NCBI GenBank assembly: GCA_025963725.1 | Contig: JAOQAE010000002.1 | Span: 1,668,411-1,732,410, forward strand | Length of the DNA: 64,000 nt | DNA from: Bacteroidota bacterium | Lineage (GTDB): Bacteria; Bacteroidota; Bacteroidia; 2-12-FULL-35-15 | Reading direction: 5' to 3' | Part shown: in pieces, positions 8,214-17,414 of the stretch | Layout of the letters: each line of letters opens with the position of its first letter | Position numbering within the stretch: the first letter of the stretch is position 1 | Program-made: the position numbers and the translations under genes | The notes under the pieces: generated by a model | Databases searched by the model: none | Seen by the model: only the letters and a program-made list of their open reading frames with translations | Told to the model about the DNA's origin: nothing

Positions 8214-10186
8214 GAAACTATTTCTTCAGCTGTTTATGTTCAACCCTTCTCGCGCTCAGCTTATCCGGCTTAAGCGCGCAGAACCAGCGCAGCTGTGATT
8301 CGCTGCAGCAGCTGCTCGCGCTCGATCCGCCCGACAGCAGCCGCGTTCTGCTGCTGATGGAGCTGTCTACAGCCTACAAGGAATTTAGCCGGCAGAAAGC
8401 CTTTGAATTTGCGAACGAAGCGCTTGCCGTAGCGGAAAAAAGCGGCTTTAAAAAAGGCGAAGGGAAAGCGCATAATGTGATCGGCGACCTGTATTGGTTC
8501 GCAGGCGATTACTCCACCTGCTCCGATCATTATTTCAAGGCGCTGAAGATCTTTGAAGCCCTGCGTGATAAGGATGGCATGGCCGAATGCTACCGCAACA
8601 TCGGCTGGATCTACCAGGGACAGCAGAATTATCCGCTCACGCTCGAGTATTATAAAAAATCGCTTGCGCTGAACAGGGAGATGGGCAACCAGCGAAGGCT
8701 TGTTTCCAACTACGATGACCTCAGCATTGTCTATAAATTCATGAAGCGCTATGATGAGGCGCTGGAATATTCGCGCCGCACCATCCAGCTGGCAGATTCT
8801 ATCGGGGAGCGCAAAGGCGTGGCCACCAGCTATGGGAACCTCGGCGGCATTTATGTGGAGATGGGCAATTACGACCTTGCCATTGAAGCATTGAAAAGAT
8901 CAACAGAGCTGCACGAGCAGGTGAACGACCATTACAACATGGGCGAATGCTACAATGCCCTTTCAACAGCTTACCTGAAGCGGCATAAAACGGCGGAAGC
9001 GATAAAGTACGGGGAAAAGGGGTTGCAGATCGGCCGCAGCTTTCACTTCAAAACAATTATTGCAGAAGCTTACGTGGTGCTGGCAGATGCGTATTCCGCC
9101 GCCAGGGATTATGCCGCCTCCAACCAATGCCTGCGCTCTTTCATTGAGCTGAAGGACTCCATTTACAATGAGAACAACAGCGAACAGATCAATGAAATGT
9201 CGGCCAAATACGAATCGGAGAAAAAGGAGCTGATGATCAGCTCGCTGGAAAAGAACAAGGCTTTGTCGGACGAGAAGCTGGAACAGGAAAAGAATTTTAA
9301 GATCTTCCTCATCCTTTTCTGCCTTCTTATTGCAGCCTTCGCTTTCTTCCTCTTCCGCGGCAACGTCGCGAAGAAGAAGGCCAATGAAGAATTATCCAAA
9401 GCCTACGGCGAGATCGAGCTCAGGAACAAGGACATTACCGACAGCATTAATTATTCGAAGCGCATCCAGGAGGCAAGCCTTCCGCCGAAAGAGCTGAAAT
9501 ACCGGCTGTTCCCCGATGCGTTTGTTTTCTTCCGGCCCAAGGATATTGTAAGCGGCGATTTTTACTGGTATGCCGAAAAGAACGGACTGCGGCTCATAGC
9601 TGCCTGCGACTGTACAGGCCACGGTGTGCCCGGTGCGCTCATGAGCATGATCGGCAACAACATCCTGAACCAGATCGTTTCCGAAAAGGAGATCACTTCC
9701 GCAGGAGCGATCCTCGACCAGCTCCACATGGAGATCAGGAAAGCGCTGAAGCAGGATGAGCATCATGAGAACCGCGATGGGATGGACATTGCGCTTGTGG
9801 TGTTCAGGAGCGAAACGGAAATTGAATTTGCCGGTGCGCAGCGCCCGCTCTGGCTCATCCGCAGCAAGGATTCACAGCTGGAAGAAATTAAAGGGAATAA
9901 ATTTTCGATCGGCGGCATCCAGTCCGAAGAGCGAAGGACATTCGATACGCAACGGCGGATGCTTGAAAAGAACGACTGCATCTATATTTTTTCCGACGGG
10001 ATAGTAGATCAGTTTGGCGGCGAGCATGGAAAGAAATTCATGACAAAAAACCTGAAGGTGCTTTTAACAAACATCCATGAAGAACCCATGGCGATCCAGG
10101 AAACCATTGTTGAAAAAACGCTGGAGAAATGGAAAACAGGCCGCGAGCAGGTGGATGATATATTAGTGATCGGGATAAAGATCTAA
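8210..10186 (+). CDS. TPR sensor with SpoIIE/PP2C-type serine phosphatase domain
   Basis: 658-aa protein: signal peptide (ending GLSAQ), about six tetratricopeptide repeats (40-320, e.g. AECYRNIGWIYQGQQNYPLT), a coiled coil, one transmembrane helix (IFLILFCLLIAAFAFFLF, about 365-383), and a SpoIIE phosphatase domain (about 425-655). The linker KDITDSINYSKRIQEASLPP and the aspartates in VSGDFYWY, CDCTGHGVPGA, DGMDIAL and FSDGIVDQ match the neighbouring genes. The TPR part is therefore periplasmic and the phosphatase cytoplasmic. Second gene of an operon of three phosphatases; starts within the stop of the first. Confidence 0.9.
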   Translation: MRNYFFSCLCSTLLALSLSGLSAQNQRSCDSLQQLLALDPPDSSRVLLLMELSTAYKEFSRQKAFEFANEALAVAEKSGFKKGEGKAHNVIGDLYWFAGDYSTCSDHYFKALKIFEALRDKDGMAECYRNIGWIYQGQQNYPLTLEYYKKSLALNREMGNQRRLVSNYDDLSIVYKFMKRYDEALEYSRRTIQLADSIGERKGVATSYGNLGGIYVEMGNYDLAIEALKRSTELHEQVNDHYNMGECYNALSTAYLKRHKTAEAIKYGEKGLQIGRSFHFKTIIAEAYVVLADAYSAARDYAASNQCLRSFIELKDSIYNENNSEQINEMSAKYESEKKELMISSLEKNKALSDEKLEQEKNFKIFLILFCLLIAAFAFFLFRGNVAKKKANEELSKAYGEIELRNKDITDSINYSKRIQEASLPPKELKYRLFPDAFVFFRPKDIVSGDFYWYAEKNGLRLIAACDCTGHGVPGALMSMIGNNILNQIVSEKEITSAGAILDQLHMEIRKALKQDEHHENRDGMDIALVVFRSETEIEFAGAQRPLWLIRSKDSQLEEIKGNKFSIGGIQSEERRTFDTQRRMLEKNDCIYIFSDGIVDQFGGEHGKKFMTKNLKVLLTNIHEEPMAIQETIVEKTLEKWKTGREQVDDILVIGIKI

Positions 10187-10200
10187 CCAAGGGAACATTT

Positions 10201-12168
10201 ATGCAAAGGATCTTTCGCCTTCTTTTTATTTTTACTTTTTTGCTGCACGTTCATACGTGTCCGGCGCAGGATAAGCATGTGCGAGACTCGCTGCTTACCC
10301 GTATAAAGTCGCTGCCGGAAGACACCACTCTTGTAAAGGACCTGATCCGCATTTCGCATGAGTATACCGGTGCGGATAACGACAGCGCATACAGCTATGG
10401 CATCAAAGGCTTTGAGCTCGCAAAAAAACTCGGCCACAAACAGCTGCTTGGAGATGCGTATAACAACATGGGCGACCTGTATTGGTACAAGACCGATTAC
10501 GCCGCCGCCTCCCTCAATTACATACAGGCGCTCCGCATTTTCGAGTCGCTGGGCAGCAAGTACGACATGGCGGTATGCTACAGGAATATCGGATGGATCT
10601 ACGTCAACAAAAATGATTTCACCACAGCTCTCGGCTATTATGAAAAAGCGATGGCCATTAACCTGCAGCTGGATAAAAAAATAGAGCTGAGCCAGAACTA
10701 CAATGATATTGCCATTGTGTATTCGAGCATCAAGGAATATGAAAAGGCGATCACCTATTTTCAGAAGGCCATACAGATCTCCATTTCGGTAAAGGATTCG
10801 GAAGGCGAGCTTGTAACGTATGGGAATATGTCTGTGGCGTACGACAGAATCGGTAAGGGTGATCTCGCTGTTGAATACACAAAGAAAGCGCTGAAGCTTG
10901 CTTCGGGACAGGGAAATCTCGAGCACATCAGCTTCGAATATGCCATGCTCGCGAATTATTATACAAAGCAGGGAAAAACGGAAGAGGCCCTGGACGCGCT
11001 AAGCAAAGGCATTCCCATAGCTAAACAGGCGCGCTTACTTCCAGTGCTGAAGGATTGCTATGAGACCTGCGCGGATATCTATGCAAAGCAAAAGAATTAC
11101 CTGCAGGCATACAGGTATACCGATTCCGCTTCGTGGCTGAAGGACTCGATCTATAATGAGAACAATAGCAGGCAGGTGAACGAGATGACCGCCAAATACG
11201 AATCGGAGAAAAAGGAGCTGATGATCAACTCGCTCGAAAAGGATAAAGTGCTTGCCGGCGACAAGCTGCAACGAGAGCAAACATTCAAGATCTTCCTGAT
11301 GATTTTCTGCCTGCTGGTAGCAGCGCTGGCCTTTGTGCTGTTCAGGGGAAATATCCAGAAAAAGAAGGTCAATGAAGAGCTTTCGGGGGCTTACCGGCAG
11401 ATCGAGGTAAAGAATAAGGATATTACCGACAGCATCAATTACTCGAAGCGGATCCAGGATGCAACGCTGCCTTCGAGAAGCCTTTTGCACAAGCTGTTCC
11501 CACACTCGTTCATACTTTTTGAGCCGAAGGATATTGTAAGCGGGGATTTTTTCTGGTACACCGAAAAAGAAGGCAGGCGCCTGATCGCAGCCTGCGATTG
11601 CACGGGGCATGGCGTTCCGGGCGCGCTCATGAGCATGATCGGGAACAATTTACTGAACCAGATCGTGAATGAGAGCGGCATTACTTCGCCGGATGAAGTG
11701 CTGAACCACCTGCATGAAGAGGTACGGAAAGCGCTCAAGCAAAATGAGCAGCATGAAAGCCGTGACGGAATGGACATTGCATTTCTCTGCTTTACGGATG
11801 ACGGCTTTATGGAATGTGCCGCTGCGCAGAGGCCTGTGTGGATCGTGAGGGACGGCGGGCTCACGGAAATAAAAGGCGATAAGTTCTCTATCGGCGGATT
11901 GCAGACGGAAGAGAAAAGAAGGTTCACAAAGCATCGCATCCAGCTGCTTCCGGAAGATGCAATTTATATTTCATCGGATGGATATGCCGACCAGAGCGGC
12001 GGGCCTAATGGTAAAAAATTCCTCTCCAAGCAATTGAAAAATCTGCTTGTTGAAATCTCAGGCAAGCCTGCAGCAGAGCAGGAAAAAAATCTTCAGCAAA
12101 CGCTGCACAGCTGGCAAGGCAACGCCGAGCAGGTAGATGATATATTAGTGATCGGGATAAAAATATGA
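10201..12168 (+). CDS. TPR sensor with SpoIIE/PP2C-type serine phosphatase domain, paralogue
   Basis: 655 aa, same design as the gene before it: signal peptide ending CPAQ, TPRs (about 40-320), a KYESEKKELMINSLEKDK coiled coil, one transmembrane helix (about 363-381) and a SpoIIE domain (about 420-653) with VSGDFFWY, CDCTGHGVPGA, DGMDIAF and a final motif SSDGYADQ. The residue before the last aspartate motif is serine where the paralogues have phenylalanine. The gap to the previous gene is 14 bp, and the stop overlaps the next start (ATGA). The pair clearly arose by tandem duplication. Confidence 0.9.
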   Translation: MQRIFRLLFIFTFLLHVHTCPAQDKHVRDSLLTRIKSLPEDTTLVKDLIRISHEYTGADNDSAYSYGIKGFELAKKLGHKQLLGDAYNNMGDLYWYKTDYAAASLNYIQALRIFESLGSKYDMAVCYRNIGWIYVNKNDFTTALGYYEKAMAINLQLDKKIELSQNYNDIAIVYSSIKEYEKAITYFQKAIQISISVKDSEGELVTYGNMSVAYDRIGKGDLAVEYTKKALKLASGQGNLEHISFEYAMLANYYTKQGKTEEALDALSKGIPIAKQARLLPVLKDCYETCADIYAKQKNYLQAYRYTDSASWLKDSIYNENNSRQVNEMTAKYESEKKELMINSLEKDKVLAGDKLQREQTFKIFLMIFCLLVAALAFVLFRGNIQKKKVNEELSGAYRQIEVKNKDITDSINYSKRIQDATLPSRSLLHKLFPHSFILFEPKDIVSGDFFWYTEKEGRRLIAACDCTGHGVPGALMSMIGNNLLNQIVNESGITSPDEVLNHLHEEVRKALKQNEQHESRDGMDIAFLCFTDDGFMECAAAQRPVWIVRDGGLTEIKGDKFSIGGLQTEEKRRFTKHRIQLLPEDAIYISSDGYADQSGGPNGKKFLSKQLKNLLVEISGKPAAEQEKNLQQTLHSWQGNAEQVDDILVIGIKI

Positions 12169-12755
12169 GCCGCAACGTACGCCTGCTATTAATGCTTACA
12201 GCCTTGCTGTGCAGCGCTTCCTGCTTTTCGCAGAATACAATTCACATGAAGTACGTTTCCACCTCAAAGCCGGTGTACTTCAACACGGGTACACACATCA
12301 TTGTTATCGACATGCGCGAGTTCCTGTCGGAATACGAACGTGTTGTTACGAATACATTGTACTGGGACCCCGAAAAACAAGTGGACTACAAGGAAGACGG
12401 AAAGCCTTACAGGAACGAGCTGAATTACCTGCTCGACAGCCTCGCGCTGACGAATGATTCGGTATTCATTAACGAGATCGCACAAATGCCTCATGCGGAC
12501 CTTCGCAATAATAAAACGGAATACCTTGTTCAAAAAAATGAATTTGAAGCTGCCATCATAGAGATCTTAAAAAAAGGAAGCGCGAAGATCACTGAGCGGA
12601 CAAGCCGGAACGAAGTGCAGGTCATTTCAGTGAAAAAGAAAAAGTACAGGCATGGCTTAACCCTCACAAGCGCTTTCTGGGTGGTGAAGGATAAACGCAC
12701 ACAAAAACAGATCTTTGAAAAGCTGATCTTTAAAAAAGTGTACGATGCCTTGTAA
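12165..12755 (+). CDS. Secreted protein of unknown function, last gene of phosphatase operon
   Basis: 196 aa with a signal peptide (about 1-23, ending SCFSQ). I do not recognise a domain. The mature part is charged and mixed alpha/beta in pattern, with no lipobox after the signal region and no T9SS C-terminal signal, so it is probably periplasmic. It overlaps the upstream phosphatase gene by 4 bp (ATGA), which argues for co-expression with the phosphatases. The next gene converges and its stop abuts directly at 12756. Confidence 0.8.
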   Translation: MSRNVRLLLMLTALLCSASCFSQNTIHMKYVSTSKPVYFNTGTHIIVIDMREFLSEYERVVTNTLYWDPEKQVDYKEDGKPYRNELNYLLDSLALTNDSVFINEIAQMPHADLRNNKTEYLVQKNEFEAAIIEILKKGSAKITERTSRNEVQVISVKKKKYRHGLTLTSAFWVVKDKRTQKQIFEKLIFKKVYDAL

Positions 12756-13673
12756 TTATTTCAGCTGCTGATCCAATATTTTCAGCCCTTCTTCAAACGA
12801 ATGCGGGGCATAACCCAAATCCTTTCTTGCCTTATCAATAATAAAACCTGTATACGGCGGGCGTTTCGCGGCCTGGTTCAATGTATCGGATTTGGAGGGT
12901 GTAATGAGCGACCTGTCGAGCTTCCAGAAATCAGCGACCTTGTACACGAGCTCGAGGATGCTGAATGTATCGGGACCCGACAAATGATAGATCCCGGTAG
13001 CACCTTTATCCGCGATAAGGATGCAGCCTTCGGCAAGGTCTTCGGCAAGCGTTGGCGCGCGGAACTGGTCATCCACCACATTTATGGATTGTCCTTTAGT
13101 TAATGCATCCTTTGCCCAGAGCACAATGTTGGAGCGGCTCATATTGTCGACAATGCCGTAAACGATAATAGTACGCGCGATCGCCCAGTTGATCTTGCTT
13201 TTCTGCACCACCTTTTCCGATTCCGCTTTTGAAAATGCATAATAGCTCAAAGGATTCGGCTGGTCGGTTTCAACATACGGGGAGCCCTTCGTTCCGTCGA
13301 ATACAAAGTCGGTCGACAGGTGAACAAGGTGCGGCCTTCTTTCACCGGCTGCCATTTGCTCAAGCACTTCCACAATATGCTGCACGCCTATCACATTGAT
13401 CTCGTAGCATTCCCCCTTTTTTGATTCGCAGGCATCCACGTTGGTCATGGCAGCGGTGTTGATCACCACATCCGGCCGGTGTTTCATGAACACCTGTTCA
13501 ACCTCTGCTTTTTTTGTGATGTCCATGGTTTCATACGCATAGCCATCCGTTATCACAAGCCGGTTCGCTCCCGATGAAGTGGCAACAATATGTATATCTT
13601 TTCTTTTCAGCAGGGCATACACGAGCTTTTGTCCTAACAAGCCGTTGCTCCCGGTAATGAGAATTGTTTTCAT
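12756..13673 (-). CDS. RmlD-like NAD(P)-dependent sugar-nucleotide reductase
   Basis: 305-aa extended short-chain dehydrogenase. The Rossmann motif is TGSNGLLGQKL at residues 7-17, DVVINTAAMTNVDACE matches the RmlD substrate region, the STDFVFDG motif supplies the catalytic Ser/Thr, and YAFSKAESE holds the YxxxK pair. These fit dTDP-4-dehydrorhamnose reductase (RmlD). No other rhamnose genes are near, so it may act on another sugar nucleotide. Starts with ATG at 13673. Confidence 0.82.
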   Translation of the reverse strand: MKTILITGSNGLLGQKLVYALLKRKDIHIVATSSGANRLVITDGYAYETMDITKKAEVEQVFMKHRPDVVINTAAMTNVDACESKKGECYEINVIGVQHIVEVLEQMAAGERRPHLVHLSTDFVFDGTKGSPYVETDQPNPLSYYAFSKAESEKVVQKSKINWAIARTIIVYGIVDNMSRSNIVLWAKDALTKGQSINVVDDQFRAPTLAEDLAEGCILIADKGATGIYHLSGPDTFSILELVYKVADFWKLDRSLITPSKSDTLNQAAKRPPYTGFIIDKARKDLGYAPHSFEEGLKILDQQLK

Positions 13674-13768
13674 TAAGTAATGTTATTAAGCGATATTGTA
13701 AAAAATGTTTTATTAATACTTCTTTGGAAGGTCACTTCATTGCGGAGCATATCCAGAAGCAGGCAAGG

Positions 13769-13810
13769 TTCTCGATACTTTCGCCCCAAAAGGCGAAAAC
13801 TCGAACTGAC
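13769..13810. repeat. Dispersed hairpin repeat, copy b
   Basis: TTCTCGATAC, then TTTCGCC pairing with GGCGAAA, then ACTCGAACTGAC. The outer boxes match copies at 417, 30932, 31006 and 35790 while the stem is different. Located between rmlD-like and the K+ channel gene. Confidence 0.6.
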
Positions 13811-13839
13811 ATAAATACTCAAACATTCCAGTGTTTTTA

Positions 13840-14847
13840 TTACACGAATAATTCCTTCAGCTTATTGATCTGCTCGGTGGTGCCCAGCACAAACAGCTTG
13901 GCATCTGGAATGAGCTTGGTATCGGCGCTTGGATTAATGATATACTCGCCGCGTGCCGTTTTAAAGCCGATGATGTTCGCGCCGGAGCGGTTCCTTATTT
14001 CCAGCTCGCGGATGGTCTTATTCTGAAATTCGTGGCTGAGGTTTTCGAATTTAATTTCCTCGAGGCGGATGTTATCGCCACCCTGCCCGGTGATAAAATC
14101 AACAAACTCCATCACATCCGGCTTCATCACGAGGGAAGCCATGTGAGCCCCGCCGATCTTATCCGGCATGATCACATTATCGGCTCCAGCCAGCTTTAAT
14201 TTCTTATCAGAGTTATCTTCCGATGCGCGGGAAATGATATTCAGCTTTGGGTTGAGCGTACGTGCGGAAAGCACGATGAATAAATTATCCGCATCGATCG
14301 GCAGCGTGGTGATAAGCGCGCTGGCTCTTGCAATGCCGGCCCGTTCCAGCACTTCATCGTGCGTTCCGTCCCCATGCAATACCAGGTCGGAATAGCGGTG
14401 CGTTATCGTGTCGATCACTTCTTTCTTTTCCTCGATCACCACAAAGCGGGTATTGTGCTTTTTCAGCACATGCGCTGCCTGCTTGCCGTTCCTTCCGAAA
14501 CCGCAGATGATCACATGCCCTTCTAATTTTTCTATTGCTGCACTCACTTTATAATATTTAAAATACCGGTTAAATTCTCCATCGGCGATGTATTTCGAAA
14601 TGGATGTGACCGCATAAGCAAATGTACCAAAACTTGTGATAATTAAAAATGCGGTGAACAGGCGCCCTGCCTCCGTTAAGGGATGCACCTCCTGGAACCC
14701 GACCGTGGCCACGGTGATCACCGTCATGTAAAAAGCATCCAGGAAGCCATAGCCTTCAATGAGGATAAAGCCGATGATCCCGGCGCAGACGATCAGCGCG
14801 ATCAACGCTATGGAAATATAGATCTGGGAAAAATGACGGATGCCCAC
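13840..14847 (-). CDS. K+ channel with TrkA-N (RCK) and TrkA-C domains
   Basis: 335-aa inner-membrane channel. Two transmembrane helices (about 9-30 and 60-85) flank a pore loop with TVITVATVGFQEVHPLT as filter. A cytoplasmic RCK/TrkA-N domain follows (HVIICGFGRNGKQAAHVLKK, about 110-125, with a GxGxxG nucleotide motif), then a TrkA-C domain from about 250. The layout is that of MthK/Kch-type channels. The filter reads TVGFQE rather than the classical TVGYGD. The start codon is GTG at 14847; no better start is present. It may be gated by nucleotides or ions via the RCK domain. Confidence 0.85.
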   Translation of the reverse strand: MGIRHFSQIYISIALIALIVCAGIIGFILIEGYGFLDAFYMTVITVATVGFQEVHPLTEAGRLFTAFLIITSFGTFAYAVTSISKYIADGEFNRYFKYYKVSAAIEKLEGHVIICGFGRNGKQAAHVLKKHNTRFVVIEEKKEVIDTITHRYSDLVLHGDGTHDEVLERAGIARASALITTLPIDADNLFIVLSARTLNPKLNIISRASEDNSDKKLKLAGADNVIMPDKIGGAHMASLVMKPDVMEFVDFITGQGGDNIRLEEIKFENLSHEFQNKTIRELEIRNRSGANIIGFKTARGEYIINPSADTKLIPDAKLFVLGTTEQINKLKELFV

Positions 14848-14897
14848 AGCGATTGTTAAAGGTTAGAACAGTTAAAATTTAAGGAGGACGTTATGAA

Positions 14898-15128
14898 TTA
14901 AAGATCCCACACGCTTCTCCGCTTGCTTTTCAGCGGCTTGAAATATTCTTTGTGCTCGAGGATGAAGGCCATTATGAAATACATGATGACCGGGGAGCCC
15001 ACGGTAAAAAATGACAGGTAGATAAAATACATCCTGATCCTCGTGGTGTTGATGCCAAGTTTTTTTCCCCACCAGGTGCAAACGCCGAATGCCCTTGATT
15101 CGAACCAGTTCTGAATGTGCTTGATCAT
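14898..15128 (-). CDS. PspC-domain small membrane protein
   Basis: 76-aa protein with the PspC layout: an N-terminal amphipathic part, then FGVCTWWGKKLGINTTRIR followed by one long hydrophobic stretch (MYFIYLSFFTVGSPVIMYFI) and a basic tail. Related to phage-shock-protein C, which senses envelope stress with PspB/PspA in proteobacteria; no psp partners are near, so its role here is unknown. Starts with ATG at 15128, 31 bp before the next gene's end. Confidence 0.75.
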   Translation of the reverse strand: MIKHIQNWFESRAFGVCTWWGKKLGINTTRIRMYFIYLSFFTVGSPVIMYFIMAFILEHKEYFKPLKSKRRSVWDL

Positions 15129-15159
15129 TGAATGTGTTTTGATTTTTTCCAGCTCTAAA

Positions 15160-16434
15160 TTAGGAATTTTTGATCAGATAAGTGCCAATGCTGCAGCTTA
15201 AACATTTTTTTTGATTGCAGTATTCGGTTTTAAGCTGTAGCAGCGACTGCGTGAAATACGCATTTTTAACAGGCAGCCCCAGCTCTTCCCATGCAGCGGT
15301 TACCGCATTGTGCTCGCCGGGGATGCCTTCCAGGAACAACAATGCGCGATCCACGTAACGCTCATCCGCTTTTTGCTTCCCATACACAAAAAGGAAAGGC
15401 ACAATGGTGTTGATGAGGATATTATTCACGCCATCATCGCCCAGGCGCTTCGGCCTTTTTGCGGTTTGCCTGCCGAAGGTATAATGCGTTTCCCAGTATT
15501 CCGAAACGGAAACATCGAGCAGCGGCCTTAATTCGGCGAGGGAGGCCGCTTCCAGCATTTTCGAGAACAGGTGCGAGGAATTGAAAACAAGGCTGGCAAA
15601 CTGCGCAATGCGGATGCTCGGGAAATTCAGCGGGCGCAATCTTAAAAATTTCCAGAGGTGGCGCTCGATAGGCTGCAGCCTGAATTTCTGCCGCAGGAAA
15701 ACATATTCATTCTGAAGGGTGATGGCATATTTATCAGCGAGGTGCTCATCCAGCATGCCGGCCTGTCCGAACAGCAGCGCTTCCACCTGCAGCAGGCTGT
15801 TCTTATGCTTTGCAAGCACTGTTGAAGGCAATGATTTTGCCAGCAGCGCAAAAGGCTCGGCATTGGTTTTAAACCCGAAATTGCGCGCCAGCAGCTGGTA
15901 GAAGGTTTCCTCCCAGTTGTTATTGTTCAGCTCCAGGCTGCTGATCACCGCCTGCGATTTCCGCGCGAGGCGCTCCAGCAATAATTTATCGATGGTATTG
16001 TTAACGATGAGCGGGGGAACGCCGGATATTTGTTTTGCGCAAGGGATCCAGTCAGGGGCGGTTTTAAAATACCGGTAGTTGTCGTACAGCCTTCCGCTTA
16101 CGCGATGCTTTATTTCAACGGTTGGAATTTCTTCGCCCGAGCTGCGGAACAGCTTTTCATCGGCATTGTTCACCACGTGAAGGATGATGTTGTCGTAGGC
16201 TTTATCGCGCTGGTGATTGTGTTTCTTCCAGTCGCTGGCATTGATGTGCACTTCCACATTGCCTGCCCAGAGGGTTTCTCCGACCTTGATCCTGGCGTTG
16301 AAAAAATCGGGGCCGGCATCGAAATTATGCTCTCCCGCTTTTACGATCTCGATCTTTTCATTGTTGGTGGTTACGAGTTCCAGCTGATCAAACAAACGGA
16401 ACTTCCAGATATGATGTAGGAATTCTTCTGTCAT
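15160..16434 (-). CDS. DUF2851 family protein
   Basis: 424 aa. The opening MTEEFLHHIWKFRLFD, then AGEHNFDAGPDFFNARI and GNVEVHINASDWKKHNHQ, are the signature of the DUF2851 family, which is common in Bacteroidota. No function is established. The C-terminus holds three cysteines in CNQKKCLSC, a possible metal or redox site. No signal peptide, so probably cytoplasmic. Confidence 0.85.
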   Translation of the reverse strand: MTEEFLHHIWKFRLFDQLELVTTNNEKIEIVKAGEHNFDAGPDFFNARIKVGETLWAGNVEVHINASDWKKHNHQRDKAYDNIILHVVNNADEKLFRSSGEEIPTVEIKHRVSGRLYDNYRYFKTAPDWIPCAKQISGVPPLIVNNTIDKLLLERLARKSQAVISSLELNNNNWEETFYQLLARNFGFKTNAEPFALLAKSLPSTVLAKHKNSLLQVEALLFGQAGMLDEHLADKYAITLQNEYVFLRQKFRLQPIERHLWKFLRLRPLNFPSIRIAQFASLVFNSSHLFSKMLEAASLAELRPLLDVSVSEYWETHYTFGRQTAKRPKRLGDDGVNNILINTIVPFLFVYGKQKADERYVDRALLFLEGIPGEHNAVTAAWEELGLPVKNAYFTQSLLQLKTEYCNQKKCLSCSIGTYLIKNS

Positions 16435-16520
16435 AAGACAGCGAAAATAGTGATAAACACAAAATGCGGGAAGGTCAATTTAAAGTTAAACGAAATTAAC
16501 CGGATAGGCCGGAAATGGTC

Positions 16521-16566
16521 AAAAAAATCAATTAGCTGAATGCCAATTAATTGACATTCAGCTAAT
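16521..16566 (-). terminator. Terminator overlapping the stop of the small gene at 16562
   Basis: A perfect 12-bp inverted repeat (ATTAGCTGAATG / CATTCAGCTAAT) around a 12-nt loop, followed on the minus strand by a run of seven T. The stem includes the stop codon of the small gene. Confidence 0.75.
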
Positions 16567-16798
16567 TTGCTTCTTTATAAAGCAGCAGGCGTTCAGGATC
16601 CTGCACAACAGTTATTTTTTCGATACGGCTTTTCGATACAGAATAGTACATTTCCACATACTGATCGTTCAGCGAATACAGGGAAACATCAAAATCATTC
16701 AGTTCCATCGCTTCTATAAATTTTCCATCCTGCCACAGCATCTCAGCTTTCTCATTTATCGGGAGCAGGTTGTAATCGGGGTTGATCATAATTCTCAT
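16562..16798 (-). CDS. Small conserved-looking protein of unknown function
   Basis: 78 aa from the ATG at 16798. The frame remains open to 16870, but the extra 24 residues (rich in Ile, Tyr, Lys from the leader) look like untranslated DNA, and a TACTTTTA promoter-like box (16818-16825) lies inside that stretch. No signal peptide or membrane segment; the sequence is acidic with MLWQDGKFIEAMELNDFDV in the middle. Unrecognised, perhaps a cytoplasmic regulatory or adaptor protein. A perfect terminator overlaps its stop, supporting a real transcript. Confidence 0.6.
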   Translation of the reverse strand: MRIMINPDYNLLPINEKAEMLWQDGKFIEAMELNDFDVSLYSLNDQYVEMYYSVSKSRIEKITVVQDPERLLLYKEAN

Positions 16799-16891
16799 TA
16801 TTTTTAAGATTATGATGTAAAAGTACTTTGAAGAACCCCCTGGCTGCGGCTGAATTCGGTAAACGATCATTTAAGATCGCCCTCTGCATCT

Positions 16892-17293
16892 TTATGACGG
16901 CTTGCCGGTATCGGAAGCATAAGAGGAAATGGCATTACGGAGCGTGTCCACCGTATCCTCGAACAATACAGGCTTTTCGATGCATGCCCTGGCGCCCAGC
17001 GCAGTTACTTTGCCTCTTTCAATGGAAGTGGCATGCGTGGAATACACGATCACCGGGATCTGGTTGTAGGGAGTGATGGCTTTTATCTTTGTAAGGAATT
17101 CCATTCCGTTCATACGCGGCATATTCATATCCAGGAAGATCAGGTCGGGCTTGAACACTTTCAGCCTCTCAAAAGCAAAAACACCGTCCTTTGCTATGGA
17201 AAGCACGATCGATTTATCTACCACTTTGAGGGCATTGTTAAATATGTACTGATCATCCAGATCATCGTCGACTAAAAGTATGGTTGTTAGCAT
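16892..17293 (-). CDS. Single-domain response regulator (CheY-like)
   Basis: 133-aa receiver domain with no output domain. Acidic pocket in ILLVDDDLDDQYIF (residues 5-18), phospho-acceptor Asp in DLIFLDMNMPRMNG (about 56), switch Ser/Thr in PVIVYSTHA (about 86) and the conserved Lys in ACIEKPV (about 108). Such stand-alone receivers relay phosphate or bind partner proteins. No histidine kinase is encoded in the window. The upstream leader resembles that of the neighbouring small gene, suggesting shared control. Confidence 0.88.
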   Translation of the reverse strand: MLTTILLVDDDLDDQYIFNNALKVVDKSIVLSIAKDGVFAFERLKVFKPDLIFLDMNMPRMNGMEFLTKIKAITPYNQIPVIVYSTHATSIERGKVTALGARACIEKPVLFEDTVDTLRNAISSYASDTGKPS

Positions 17294-17414
17294 ATTTTCT
17301 ACACTTTAAGATTATATCGTAAAGTTATCAACTGCTGCCGGTTAAAGGAATCCAAATCGGTAAGGACGGAAAAAAGGAGGCTGAAAAGGGAAAATTAAAA
17401 GGTGGGTGTACTTT

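Noticed and set aside
13664-14026. 120-codon plus-strand ORF between rmlD-like and the K+ channel
   Set aside because: Passes through hairpin repeat b and the antisense of the channel gene; no coding pattern.
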